A DNA stretch of 50,198 bases from Leisingera sp. JC1 (GTDB taxonomy: Bacteria; Pseudomonadota; Alphaproteobacteria; Rhodobacterales; Rhodobacteraceae). Made by a program: the position numbers and the translations under genes. Location of the stretch: assembly GCF_001679925.1 (NCBI RefSeq), contig NZ_LYUZ01000114.1, positions 1-50,198 of the forward strand, given 5' to 3'. Positions 32,223 through 41,215 of this stretch are shown here, in pieces (position 1 is the first letter of the stretch; each line of letters opens with the position of its first letter). The notes under the pieces were generated by a model, which ran no database searches, was not told the DNA's origin, and worked only from the letters and a program-made list of their open reading frames with translations.

Positions 32223-33107
32223 ATGCGGTTTCTGGTTCTTGGTGCAGCAGCGGGCGGCGGCCTGCCGCAATGGAATTGCGGCTGCCGGAACTGCCGGGAC
32301 GCGCGTCTCGGCAGGATCGCTTCTGCCACCCAGTCTTCGCTAGCCGTGACACTGGACGGGCAGAACTGGGCGGTTCTGAACACCTCTCCTGACATCCGTG
32401 TTCAGCTGCAGAACTGCCCGTCCATGCACCCGCAGTCGCTGCGCCACAGCCCGCTGCGCGCGGTGCTGCTGACCAATGGCGACATTGACCACATCGCGGG
32501 GCTGCTGTCCTTGCGGGAACAGTCGCCTTTCAGCCTGTTCGCCACGGCGGGGCTGCTGGAGTTGCTGTCGGCGAACCCGGTGTTCAACGCGCTTCCGGCG
32601 GCTGTCGGCCACCGTCCGGTGCGGCTGAGCGAGGGTTTCGAGCTGCTTCCGGGGCTGCAGGCAACGGTTTTCCCGGTACCGGGCAAGGTGCCGCTGTTCA
32701 TGGAAGACGGGCGGGTGCAGACGGATGTGATGGGAGAACAGACGGTCGGCGTCCGGCTGAGCGACGGCGTCAGAACTGCCTATTACATCCCCGGCTGCTC
32801 CGGCGTGTCGGGCGGCCTGATGGAAATGCTGGCTGATGCCGATCACATCTTCTTTGACGGCACGCTCTGGCACGACAAGGAAATGATCCAGAGCGGGACG
32901 GGCAGCAAGACCGGCCAGCGGATGGGGCATATCTCCATCAGCGGACCCGAGGGCTCGATCGCCGGTTTGCGGGCCGTGGATGCGGCCAAGACGTTCATTC
33001 ACATCAACAACACCAACCCCGTCTGGCAGCCCGGCAGCGCCGAGCGCGCGCAGGTGCTGGCCGCCGGGTGGACAATCGCAGAGGATGGAATGGAGATCGC
33101 GCTATGA
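32223..33107 (+). CDS. pqqB: PQQ biosynthesis protein PqqB
   Basis: This 294-residue metallo-beta-lactamase-fold hydroxylase acts on the cross-linked tyrosine during PQQ synthesis. Visible are LGAAAGGGLPQWNCGCRNC (structural zinc cysteines), NTSPDIRVQL, LTNGDIDHIAGLLSLRE (the family's altered HxHxDH region, with D-x-DH) and FFDGTLWHDKEM and GHISISGPEGS. Length is as expected. The stop overlaps the pqqC start by ATGA at 33104-33107. GGAAAA lies upstream of the ATG. Confidence 0.96.
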   Translation: MRFLVLGAAAGGGLPQWNCGCRNCRDARLGRIASATQSSLAVTLDGQNWAVLNTSPDIRVQLQNCPSMHPQSLRHSPLRAVLLTNGDIDHIAGLLSLREQSPFSLFATAGLLELLSANPVFNALPAAVGHRPVRLSEGFELLPGLQATVFPVPGKVPLFMEDGRVQTDVMGEQTVGVRLSDGVRTAYYIPGCSGVSGGLMEMLADADHIFFDGTLWHDKEMIQSGTGSKTGQRMGHISISGPEGSIAGLRAVDAAKTFIHINNTNPVWQPGSAERAQVLAAGWTIAEDGMEIAL

Positions 33108-33856
33108 ATGCACACACCCGGGACACGTCTGCGAGCGAGCCCCTGGAGGCCCGTTTGCGCGCCATCGGCGCCGCCCGTTACCACGACAAGCATCCGTTCC
33201 ATCACAGGCTGCACGGCGGCGAATGCTCCCCTGACCAGGTCCGCGCCTGGGTGATCAACCGCTGGGCCTACCAGGCGGCGATTCCGATGAAGGATGCGGC
33301 CTTTCTGTCCCGCTGCGCCGATCCCGCCATGCGCAGGGCCTGGCGCAGCCGGATCGAGGACCATGACGGCGGCATCAGCGAGGGCGGCGGCATCCGCCGC
33401 TGGCTGCGGCTGGCCGAAGCGGTCGGGCTTGACCCGGATTACGTGGCCTCCGGCCGCGGGGTCTTGCCGGCCACCCAGTTCGCTGTCGATGCCTATATCC
33501 GCTATGTGCGCGACATGCCGCTGCTGCAGGCGGTGGCCTCGTCACTGACGGAACTGTTCGCACCGGCCATCCATGAGCAGCGGATCGAGGGCCTGTTGCA
33601 GCATTATGATTTCGCCAATGCCGCCAGCCTGTCCTATTTCCGCAAACGGCTGACCGAGGCGCCGAAGGACGTGAAATTCGGCCTGGCCTGGGTGCTGGAG
33701 AACGCCAGTACGCCAGAAAAGGAAGACGCCGCCTGCGCGGCGCTGATCTTCAAGACCGATGTTCTGTGGGCGCAGCTGGACGCGCTTTCGGGCGCCTATG
33801 TGGAGCCGGGACGGATCCCGCCGGGCGCATGGCAGCCGGGGGAGGGACTGGCATGA
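33104..33856 (+). CDS. pqqC: Pyrroloquinoline-quinone synthase PqqC
   Basis: This 250-residue cofactor-free oxidase carries out the last ring closure and eight-electron oxidation to PQQ. Signature parts are [62 protein letters not shown] and HYDF near position 168. It is translationally coupled at both ends (ATGA overlaps with pqqB and pqqD). The start at 33104 avoids a longer frame lying inside pqqB. Confidence 0.96.
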   Translation: MNAHTRDTSASEPLEARLRAIGAARYHDKHPFHHRLHGGECSPDQVRAWVINRWAYQAAIPMKDAAFLSRCADPAMRRAWRSRIEDHDGGISEGGGIRRWLRLAEAVGLDPDYVASGRGVLPATQFAVDAYIRYVRDMPLLQAVASSLTELFAPAIHEQRIEGLLQHYDFANAASLSYFRKRLTEAPKDVKFGLAWVLENASTPEKEDAACAALIFKTDVLWAQLDALSGAYVEPGRIPPGAWQPGEGLA

Positions 33857-34140
33857 CGCTGGCGCTTGCCCCCACGGACCGCCCCTTTCTGCCGCGCGGC
33901 GTGCGGCTGGCAGCGGACAAGGTGCGGGGCGGCACCGTGCTGCTCTGCCCGGAGAAAGCCATTGCGCTTGACGCCATAGGCGAGGCGATCCTGTCACGGG
34001 TGGATGGCAGCACATCGTTCGGGGACATTGTTGCCGGTCTGGCGTCAGCCTACGACGCCCCGGCAGAGCAGATCGCCGGGGATGTGCAGCGCTTTCTGAC
34101 GGGCTTGCGGGCCCGCATGTATCTGGCGGTGCGGCCATGA
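33853..34140 (+). CDS. pqqD: PQQ biosynthesis peptide chaperone PqqD
   Basis: This 95-residue winged-helix peptide chaperone delivers PqqA to PqqE. It shows the family pattern [40 protein letters not shown], then [17 protein letters not shown] and DVQRFLTGL. Its stop overlaps pqqE by 4 bp. Confidence 0.95.
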   Translation: MTLALAPTDRPFLPRGVRLAADKVRGGTVLLCPEKAIALDAIGEAILSRVDGSTSFGDIVAGLASAYDAPAEQIAGDVQRFLTGLRARMYLAVRP

Positions 34141-35222
34141 CCGTGCCGCCGCCCATCGCGATGCTGGCCGAGCTTACCCACCGCTGCCCGCTGGCCTGCC
34201 CCTATTGCTCCAACCCGCAGAACCTGCTGGGCCGCGAGGCAGAGATGACCACCGCCGAATGGGCGGATGCCTTCCGCCAGGCCGCGGCGCTGGGCGTCCT
34301 GCAATTGCACCTGTCCGGCGGCGAGCCTGCCGCGCGCCCGGACCTGGCGGAACTCACCGCGGCGGCCCATGCCTGCGGGCTGTACACCAATCTGATCACC
34401 AGCGGCATCGGCCTGACACCCAGGCGGCTGGATGCACTGCAGGCGGCGGGGCTGGACCATATCCAGCTGTCGCTGCAGGGCAACAGCGCCGGGCTTGCCG
34501 ACTGGATCAGCGGCTACAAGGGCGGGTTTGACCGCAAGATGAAGATCGCGGCAGAGATCAAGGCCAGGGAATTTCCCCTGACGCTGAACGCAGTCATGCA
34601 CCGGCACAATCTGGACGATCTGGAACGCACCATCGAAATGGCTGTCGAAATGGGCGCCCGGCGGCTCGAAGTGGCCTGCGTGCAGTTCCACGGCTGGGCG
34701 TCCCGCAACCGGGCCCAGCTGCTGCCGACGCGCGCGCAGACAGAGGCCGCTAAACGCATCGTCGCAGAGGCAGAGCAGCGGCTGCGCGGTGTGCTGGCCT
34801 TCGACTTCGTGCCGCCTGACTATTATGCGGATTATCCCAAAGCCTGCATGGGCGGCTGGGGCATGGCCGGGCTGAACATTGCGCCGGACGGCACCGTGCT
34901 GCCCTGCCATGCGGCCCAGACTATCCCGCATCTGAACTTTGACAATGTCCACAGCAAACCGCTGGCGGCGATTTGGTACGAGGGCGCGGCATTCAATGCC
35001 TTTAGGGGCACAGATTGGTTGCCGCAGCCTTGCCGCAGCTGCGACCGTAGGGAAACCGATTTTGGCGGCTGCCGCTGCCAGGCGCTGGCCCTGACCGGGG
35101 ATGCAGGCGCAACCGATCCCGTGTGCCGTAAATCTCCGCGGCATCAGACTGTGGTTGAGCTTCTTGAAACAGGTGGAAGCAATACTGAAACTGCTTTTTT
35201 CTACCGGAGTGCGGCCTGCTAG
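34137..35222 (+). CDS. pqqE: PQQ biosynthesis radical SAM enzyme PqqE
   Basis: This 361-residue radical SAM enzyme forms the Glu-Tyr carbon-carbon bond in PqqA. The SAM cluster motif is Cys17, Cys21, Cys24 ([12 protein letters not shown]), and the SAM-binding [14 protein letters not shown] follows. The C-terminal SPASM domain holds auxiliary cluster cysteines ([35 protein letters not shown]). It is the last gene of the operon. The final 20 residues ([16 protein letters not shown]) are less typical and may reflect a shifted stop codon. No clear terminator follows. Confidence 0.95.
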   Translation: MTVPPPIAMLAELTHRCPLACPYCSNPQNLLGREAEMTTAEWADAFRQAAALGVLQLHLSGGEPAARPDLAELTAAAHACGLYTNLITSGIGLTPRRLDALQAAGLDHIQLSLQGNSAGLADWISGYKGGFDRKMKIAAEIKAREFPLTLNAVMHRHNLDDLERTIEMAVEMGARRLEVACVQFHGWASRNRAQLLPTRAQTEAAKRIVAEAEQRLRGVLAFDFVPPDYYADYPKACMGGWGMAGLNIAPDGTVLPCHAAQTIPHLNFDNVHSKPLAAIWYEGAAFNAFRGTDWLPQPCRSCDRRETDFGGCRCQALALTGDAGATDPVCRKSPRHQTVVELLETGGSNTETAFFYRSAAC

Positions 35223-35694
35223 GCTCTGGGCCTCGGTAACGGGGACGTCCCAGTCAAGCGGTTTTTAGCAGGCAAATTGATCCGCAAAAGCGGTTTCGCC
35301 GGTTCTATTCTTGCCCGTCCCTATTTCTTCCACGGCTTTCGGTTGGGATCTTAGCGTACATGCTTCGGCCCGTGGTCTACGCATTGGCTACCAACATGAT
35401 GCTAATTCGAAGTAATTCCGATGTGCCCATCTCATCGGTGTTCTTGACGGAAGCCAGCAACACTCCTGACCTCGGCATCATCGGAACCACGTCCCTGCGG
35501 GACCTCGAAGGCCTGCGATCAAGCCAGCGGAGGGTGGAGGAACCTGTGGTCAGGCCATGTTCGGCGCGGTATCCGGCTGGAATACTGTGCCATCGACCCA
35601 GATCCGATGGAGTATCACCCTGGCGCAATGTCTGCAGTTTGTCAGGGGTGGGATTCACCCCGGCCCCTTTCCTTACTTAATCTGGGGGCACCGG
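35223..35694. other. Non-coding stretch after pqqE
   Basis: About 470 bp contain only short open frames on both strands that resemble nothing I know. CCGCAAAAGCGG at 35282-35293 could form a 4-bp hairpin followed by TTTC, too weak to call a terminator. Base composition drops compared with the pqq operon, and the stretch joins a decayed transporter gene, so it looks like degraded sequence. Confidence 0.5.
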
Positions 35695-36255
35695 TTACAC
35701 CTCCAGAGCAGGTTTCTTGCCTGCCCATGCCTCGCGGATGATGTCCAGATCAGCAAAATCATCCGGGTCGAGCACGGGGAGCTCCACGCCAGCCTGGAGC
35801 TGCAACCGGAAATCCCGCAGAAGACGCATTGCCACTGGGAACAGCATCATGAATACCAGCAGGTTGACCAGAGCCAGAATGCCCATCATCGGTCGGAAAA
35901 GAAGACCGACGTTGCCCCGGGTGCCACTGCGCCGAGGAAAACGATGCCCATAATCGCGAAATGGAGCACTGTGACCGCAGCGGAGTTTCCCGAAAGAACG
36001 GTCATCGCGTTTTCACCCAGATAATAGTTGTGGATGATCGATGAAAATGCGGTGAGCAGAATTGCACCGGTCAGGAAATAGCTTGCCCATGTGCCCAGAT
36101 GGGACACCATTGACTGCAGGGTCAGAGCGACACCGTGGATGCCTTCCGCATCCGGCACGTAGACGTCGCCGAGAAGGATGACAAAGGCAGTAAAGGGGCA
36201 GATCAGGATCGTGTCGATACCTGCGAAAGTTTCCTGCTTGAAACGGCCCCTTTGG
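35695..36255 (-). pseudogene. Sodium:alanine symporter (AGCS family) remnant
   Basis: Read leftward, the minus strand first gives FAGIDTILICPFTAFVILLG, then GIHGVALTLQSMVSHLGTWASYFLTG and AFSSIIHNYYLGENAMTVLSG, the C-terminal transmembrane region of AGCS symporters. A one-base frameshift at 35886-35889 separates this from MMGILALVNLLVFMMLFPVA and the cytoplasmic tail, ending LEV at 35695. The N-terminal two thirds of the gene is missing, and the upstream edge near 36255 is abrupt. The gene is therefore non-functional. It may once have belonged to the catabolic cluster to its right. Confidence 0.75.
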
Positions 36256-36338
36256 TGAAATGCTGAACTTAAGTGATAATCAGCCTGACAATTTCTGCCG
36301 GGCGCGTCTCCAGCCGAAGCACTTTGTCGCGTATTTTC

Positions 36339-37115
36339 TCACTTGCCAGTCCATTGTGGCGAACGTTTCTCCTTGAACGCTGCCGGACCTTCTTGGGCGT
36401 CCTCAGAGTCTTTGATGCAATGCCACCAATGCCTGCTGGCCGCCCATGCTTCTTGCTCATTCGATTTCGCAAATTTACTGACCTGATAGAGGGCCTGCAC
36501 GGCGAGCGGCGCGTTCGATGCTATTTTGCCTGCCAGCTCAATCGCTTTTGAGAACGCTTCACCATCAGGAACAAGGTGATTTATCAGACCGAGGTTTTGT
36601 GCCTCGGTCGCCGTGATGGAATCGCCTGTCAAACACATCTCCAACGCCTTTGCCGGAGGGATCACTTGGGCGAGGCGAAAGGCGCCGCCCGCTACTGGGA
36701 ACAAGCCCACCTGAACCTCAGGCAAACCGAACTTTGCGGATTTGCCGGAAACGATCATGTCGCATGCCAGAGCCAGTTCGAGGCCTCCAGCAACTGCAGC
36801 GCCCTCAATTGCGGCAATCACCGGTTTACTGCGCTTGGCGTTGACAAAACCGGCAAACAGATTCTCTCCAAACAATATGCTGTCGCCCTCGCCGTCAAGG
36901 AAAGCGCCTAAGTCCATTCCGGCACAAAATACTGCTCCCGCTCCGGTCAGAACGGCAATGCGGAGTTCAGGGCTGGTTTCAAACTCCACAATGGCCTTGC
37001 GCAGGGCGTCGGCCAAACCAGTGTTGACTGAGTTTCGCTGATCCGGACGGTTTAGCGTGATGATCGCAACGGGACCAACCCGTTCCAGCAATACTAAAGG
37101 CGACAGGTTTTGCAT
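36339..37115 (-). CDS. Enoyl-CoA hydratase/isomerase (crotonase family) A
   Basis: This 258-residue crotonase acts on acyl-CoA thioesters in the cytoplasm. It has the oxyanion-hole region AVFCAGMDLGAF and AIEGAAVAGGLELALACDM. Both catalytic Glu positions of the hydratases are kept (in GGLE and in FGLPEVQVG). It could therefore hydrate an enoyl-CoA. It is the last of four co-directional genes starting at 40918, separated from the next by 54 bp. Which acyl-CoA it uses is unknown. Confidence 0.88.
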   Translation of the reverse strand: MQNLSPLVLLERVGPVAIITLNRPDQRNSVNTGLADALRKAIVEFETSPELRIAVLTGAGAVFCAGMDLGAFLDGEGDSILFGENLFAGFVNAKRSKPVIAAIEGAAVAGGLELALACDMIVSGKSAKFGLPEVQVGLFPVAGGAFRLAQVIPPAKALEMCLTGDSITATEAQNLGLINHLVPDGEAFSKAIELAGKIASNAPLAVQALYQVSKFAKSNEQEAWAASRHWWHCIKDSEDAQEGPAAFKEKRSPQWTGK

Positions 37116-37169
37116 TACAGTACTCCAAGTCAGTGCATACCTGACGCTGCTCTTTCTTTCAGAAGGTCC

Positions 37170-37970
37170 TTAGCGGCCAGTGAAGTTCGCATCCCGCTTC
37201 TCTAAAAGCGAAACAACGGCTTCTGCGTGGTCTTCGGTCTGGTGACACGCCCCTTGATACGCAGCCGCCAATTCAAGAACCGTATCAAGCCGTGTGTTCA
37301 GACCTTCTCGCAGCAGGCGTTTTGCCATGCGGAGCTGGCGCGGTGGATTCCGTGCGATGCGCGCAGCAAGAGCTTGTGCCTCGGGAAGCAGCTCATCGGG
37401 GTCTACTACCTTGGACACCAGGCCCCAGGAGCATGCGGTTTCCGCGTCCACCGGTTCAGCGGTGAATGTCATTTCGGCTGCCCGCGACAGCCCAACCTGA
37501 CGCGGAAGAAGCCACGCGCCCCCGTCACCCGAGATCAGGCCGACGCGAACAAAGTTTTCAGCAAAAGTCGCTCGAGTGGATGCGATCCGGATGTCGCAAA
37601 GGCAGGTGGTATCGCAGCCGGCACCATAGGCGGGGCCATTGACCGCCGCGATCAAAGGAACCTCGCATTCCCACATTGCTTTGGCGACGCGCTGAATTCC
37701 GCTCCGGTAACCGTCCTTGGCATCCACTGCATCCCCGCCGAAAATCGATGACTTTTCTTTCATGTGCTTGAGGTTTCCGCCCGAAGAAAACGCCGTTCCT
37801 GCGCCGGTCACGATTGCGCAGCGCACGGTCTGGTCCCGGTTTATCCTGTGCATCGCATCAACAATCGCGTTGCAAAGGTCTGCGTCAGTCAATGCATTGC
37901 GGGTTTCCGGCATGTTGAACGTGAGCGTCACGACGTGACCCTCCTGCTCGCAGAGAAGCTTGTCAGTCAC
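37170..37970 (-). CDS. Crotonase-family protein B lacking both hydratase Glu residues
   Basis: This 266-residue crotonase-fold protein has a good oxyanion region (AFSSGGNLKHM and AVNGPAYGAGCD). At the two catalytic Glu positions it has Asp (GAGCDTTCLCD) and Phe (FAENFVRVGL). It therefore should not be an ordinary enoyl-CoA hydratase; an isomerase or another crotonase reaction is more likely, as in PaaG-like enzymes, which it resembles (GAWLLPRQVG). Its start overlaps the end of the acyl-CoA synthetase gene by 8 bp, so the two are coupled. Confidence 0.87.
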   Translation of the reverse strand: MTDKLLCEQEGHVVTLTFNMPETRNALTDADLCNAIVDAMHRINRDQTVRCAIVTGAGTAFSSGGNLKHMKEKSSIFGGDAVDAKDGYRSGIQRVAKAMWECEVPLIAAVNGPAYGAGCDTTCLCDIRIASTRATFAENFVRVGLISGDGGAWLLPRQVGLSRAAEMTFTAEPVDAETACSWGLVSKVVDPDELLPEAQALAARIARNPPRQLRMAKRLLREGLNTRLDTVLELAAAYQGACHQTEDHAEAVVSLLEKRDANFTGR

Positions 37971-40116
37971 TTGTATGGCCTTTCGATTTCAGGATCATCC
38001 GCGCGTCGACGACGTCGTACCCGTCATTGCGAAGGATGACAGGGTTAAGGTCGATTTCCTTGATCTCCGGATGAGCAAGCGCCAGTTGAGAGACTTTCAT
38101 CATCAGGTCTTCCAGTGCTTCTTTGTTGACTGGCAGCCCGCCCCGCACCCCGTCCAGAATCTTGCTGGACTGGATTTCTTCCACCATTTCATGTGCGTCG
38201 GCCCGGCTCATCGGCAGGGCGCGGAACGAGACATCCTTAAGCACTTCAACGAAAATGCCACCCAACCCGAACATCATGACCGGTCCGAACATAGGGTCGT
38301 GAACGACGCCAATGATGATCTCGACACCCGATCGTGCCATGGGCGCGACCAGTACCCCGTGAATGTCGGCGTCAGGATCGTATGCGCGCGCATTGGCAAT
38401 GATTTCACGATAGGCCTCGCGGAGAGCCCTTTCTCCGGTCACTTTGAGCTTCACGCCCCCGGCGTCGGATTTATGCAGGATATCCTGGCTGACAACTTTC
38501 ATTGCCATCGGCGCTTCCCCGAGCGTGCCAATTGCCCCTGCAAGCTCGTCCTCGGATCGGGCCAGGTACTGGCCGGGGACGTTCACGCCATAGGCCGACA
38601 GCAGTGCTTTCGCCTCGTGTTCATAAAACGCATCCCGGTTGCTGCCCGCCACCTTTGCCAGTATCGCTGTGCCTTCGGCGACTGGGCCGTCCGGCACCAC
38701 CCGCGGGGACGCTGCGTTGCGCGCACGCGCTTGCGCATACCCGACCAACTCGGCAATGCAGCGTACCGCCGGCTCTGGCCAGACGAATACAGGCACGCCG
38801 GCTTCCTTCAGAACTTCGATCGGCTTGGTGCGCAAGGCGCTGTAGACACTTTGCACGATCAACGGTTTCCCGTGTTTTTCAGCAATCGCCGCCAAACGCT
38901 GAGACGTCTCAACCTCGTTGTCGAGCAGCGCCGGGTTAAAGCGAGCAGCAAACCCGCCATACATTCCGATAACCATCAGGATATCGATGTTTTCATCCGC
39001 CAGGAGAATTTCGGCGCAGGCCGCGCTGACTGAAGGGTCGTCGTCAGTGCCGCCGGCCACATCCACTGGATTGACGCAAGACGCCGCGGCCGGCAAAACG
39101 CCGCGCAGTTTCTGCGTTGTCCCGGCTGACAGGATGGCCAGTTCCACGCCTGCATCAACCAGCGCATCAACAGTAACCGTTGCATGACCGCCGCCATCGG
39201 CCAGAATTGCCACGCGCCCGCCTTTGGGCACGGGCAGCTTTGACAGGCCCTCGGCGATTGACAGAATCTTGTCGGACTGTTCCACAACAGTGGCTCCGGC
39301 TTGTTTCAGCAAGCCGCGCGTCAGCGCGAAACTGGATGCCAATGAACCGGTATGAGAGCTTGCTGCAACTTGACCTGCCTCGGTGCGTCCGGACTTGTAA
39401 ATAATGACCGGCTTCTTCTGGGTCACCTGCCTGCAAGCCTCCAGAAACGCGCGGCCGTCCTGAAACCCTTCGACGTAAAAAACCGGAGCCTTGGTGTCAG
39501 CATCGTCGCCAAAATATTGCAGGTACTCTGCCAGATTCACATCCAACTGGTTGCCCACGCCGACATAGGATGAAAATCCGACCCCGCCCCGGCGTTTCGC
39601 TTCGGTCACAAACGCCAGCATCATATTGCCCGATTGGCTGCAAATGCCGATGTTTCCCGGATCCGCGTCCTGCACACCGACCATGTTCATGTTGTTGTGC
39701 AGATTGAACACGCCGTTGGTGTTCGGGCCCACGACACGCACGTTGTTCCGGCGGGCCGCCGCAAGCGTTTCTTTCGCAATTTCCGCGCCTGCGGCGCCGG
39801 TTTCGGAGAACCCGGCCGCCAGCACAACAGCGCCCGGGATATTCTTTTGCCCGCATTGATCCAGGACGCTAGGCAGGGTCTTGGCGGGAGTGCAAACTAG
39901 CACGACGTCAATGTCGCCTTCGATCTCAGTTACCGAAGTAAAAGCCTTGAGTCCCATGATCTCGGTGGCTTTTGGGTTGATAGGATATATTACGCCTTTG
40001 TACCCGTCGGCCCGCAGCCTGCGGATTGCCTGGTTGCCGCGTTTGGCGGGGTCATTCGATGCGCCGACGACCGCGATGGATTGCGCGTTGAAAATTCTGT
40101 TGAGTGCGTCGCTCAT
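37963..40116 (-). CDS. ADP-forming acyl-CoA synthetase (acetate-CoA ligase family)
   Basis: This 717-residue fused enzyme activates an organic acid with ATP and CoA, giving ADP. The N-terminal CoA-binding domain (SIAVVGASNDPAKRGNQAI) is followed by a succinyl-CoA-synthetase-like domain with the presumed phospho-histidine His255 (AASSHTGSLASS). A C-terminal ATP-grasp domain runs from about 490 (EAKALLSAYGVNVPG, then MKVVSQDILHKSDAGGVKLKV). The ATG at 40116 has GAGGAAG about 8 nt upstream. It lies 19 bp after crotonase C and overlaps crotonase B, all in one operon. The family covers acetate, pimelate, ferulate and other acids; the substrate here is not evident. Confidence 0.9.
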   Translation of the reverse strand: MSDALNRIFNAQSIAVVGASNDPAKRGNQAIRRLRADGYKGVIYPINPKATEIMGLKAFTSVTEIEGDIDVVLVCTPAKTLPSVLDQCGQKNIPGAVVLAAGFSETGAAGAEIAKETLAAARRNNVRVVGPNTNGVFNLHNNMNMVGVQDADPGNIGICSQSGNMMLAFVTEAKRRGGVGFSSYVGVGNQLDVNLAEYLQYFGDDADTKAPVFYVEGFQDGRAFLEACRQVTQKKPVIIYKSGRTEAGQVAASSHTGSLASSFALTRGLLKQAGATVVEQSDKILSIAEGLSKLPVPKGGRVAILADGGGHATVTVDALVDAGVELAILSAGTTQKLRGVLPAAASCVNPVDVAGGTDDDPSVSAACAEILLADENIDILMVIGMYGGFAARFNPALLDNEVETSQRLAAIAEKHGKPLIVQSVYSALRTKPIEVLKEAGVPVFVWPEPAVRCIAELVGYAQARARNAASPRVVPDGPVAEGTAILAKVAGSNRDAFYEHEAKALLSAYGVNVPGQYLARSEDELAGAIGTLGEAPMAMKVVSQDILHKSDAGGVKLKVTGERALREAYREIIANARAYDPDADIHGVLVAPMARSGVEIIIGVVHDPMFGPVMMFGLGGIFVEVLKDVSFRALPMSRADAHEMVEEIQSSKILDGVRGGLPVNKEALEDLMMKVSQLALAHPEIKEIDLNPVILRNDGYDVVDARMILKSKGHTSD

Positions 40117-40135
40117 GGCTTGCTTCCTCGCTTGT

Positions 40136-40918
40136 TCATTTGCCTTTGAAGACCGGTGCCCGCTTCTCGGCGAATGCATCGATGCCTTCTTGCCAATCCT
40201 CCGTCAGCATGCAGGTGCGCAGCGCATCGATTTCGGTGACCAGCCGGGCGCTGTAGTCGCGGTGCGCGTCGTTCAGATGTTCTTTGGCGAAGCGCAGCGA
40301 ATAAGGCGCTTTGGAGCCGATCTCCCGGGCGAATCCAGCCACGGCCGCTTCGAATTCGTCATCGGAAAAAACCCGTGTTGCCAGGCCGATTTCGGCGGCT
40401 TCAGCGCCATCAATTCTGCGGCCTGTAAAAATTAGTTCGCGCGCCTTGGCCAGCCCGATCAGGCGGGGCAGAATATCAGTCACGCCGCCGCCGACATGTG
40501 TTCCGATCGAGATCTCCGGAAAACCGATCTGCGCGCTTGCCTTCATGAGAATGAAATCAGCCGAACATGACATTTCGGCGCCGGCCCCCAGCGCGAACCC
40601 GTTGACAGCAGCGATGACAGGCTTGCCAAGCTTATAAATGCGCTCGCAAACATCATTGCCCAGCTGAAGGTATGCAAGTTTCTCCAGTTCGGTTCTGGTG
40701 CCAGCTTTATGCTCTTTCAAGTCGGCACCAACGCAAAACGCCCGGCCTTCACCCGTCAACACAACTGTGCGGACATCATCGTCCTTTTCTGCATTCTCCA
40801 AGGCGCTGAGGATCTCAGAATAAAACTCTGCAACCACCGCGTTGAGGCGGTGCGGCCGGTTGAACCGGATTTCGGCCACCGGGCCGGACTTCCGGTAGAT
40901 GATGGTTTCGTATGGCAT
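40136..40918 (-). CDS. Enoyl-CoA hydratase/isomerase (crotonase family) C
   Basis: This 260-residue crotonase is first in the four-gene operon. Both catalytic Glu positions are present (GAGAEMSCSAD and IGFPEISIG). The start region (IIYRKSGPVAEIRFNRPHRL) and the C-terminal AFAEKRAPVFKGK are typical. The ATG at 40918 has GAGGG 6 nt upstream; an earlier TTG adds five residues. Its promoter region, shared with the TRAP transporter genes going the other way, contains a GAAC-N4-GTTC palindrome 69 nt from this start. Confidence 0.9.
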   Translation of the reverse strand: MPYETIIYRKSGPVAEIRFNRPHRLNAVVAEFYSEILSALENAEKDDDVRTVVLTGEGRAFCVGADLKEHKAGTRTELEKLAYLQLGNDVCERIYKLGKPVIAAVNGFALGAGAEMSCSADFILMKASAQIGFPEISIGTHVGGGVTDILPRLIGLAKARELIFTGRRIDGAEAAEIGLATRVFSDDEFEAAVAGFAREIGSKAPYSLRFAKEHLNDAHRDYSARLVTEIDALRTCMLTEDWQEGIDAFAEKRAPVFKGK

Positions 40919-40988
40919 GGCGCCCTCACTCAACTTTGAACGAGGGCAGAAAGTACGTGCAGATCAAAATTTCTCACTAGGTAAAAAC

Positions 40989-41004
40989 AAGAACATTCGT
41001 TCTT
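40989..41004. promoter_or_regulatory. Palindromic operator, copy A (probable RpiR site)
   Basis: AAGAACATTCGTTCTT is a perfect 6-bp inverted repeat around ATTC. Extended to 20 bp it is identical to the palindrome at 46941-46960 (read on the other strand) except for its first two bases. Position between divergent operons suggests control of both. Confidence 0.72.
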
Positions 41005-41056
41005 AATCTTGCGGCGCAGGGATTGCCGTATCGGAAGTCATTGAGGGTGGTATCAA

Positions 41057-41085
41057 TTGCAATATTTTTTTAAAAAATGTTGCAA
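41057..41085. repeat. AT-rich near-perfect inverted repeat, 14-bp arms
   Basis: Arms TTGCAATATTTTTT and AAAAAATGTTGCAA pair at 13 of 14 positions around a single T. It lies 131 nt before the DctP start codon. The TTGCAA ends resemble half-sites seen near 44198. It may be a second operator or promoter-upstream element. Confidence 0.55.
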
Positions 41086-41215
41086 ACAGCAAAAATTGCG
41101 CAGTAGGCTTGAGGCACCGCTGGCGATTCGACCCGTTGAGGTCCGGACGCAGTGGCGTCGTGCAGCAGGCGCCAATCACTGCCTGCCTCGAGAGACCGAA
41201 TGCAGGGAGGAAAAC

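Larger units (their letters stand above)
40919..41215. promoter_or_regulatory. Divergent promoter region, crotonase operon / DctPQM operon
   Basis: This 297-bp region is strikingly AT-rich compared with its neighbours. It contains an RpiR-type palindrome (40989-41004) and a long AT-rich inverted repeat (41057-41085), both listed separately. GC-rich sequence resumes only about 80 nt before the DctP start codon. Confidence 0.6.

Noticed and set aside
35360-35680. Possible protein-coding gene after pqqE
   Set aside because: Open frames exist on both strands but neither resembles a protein family, and no ribosome binding site is present; the area looks decayed.
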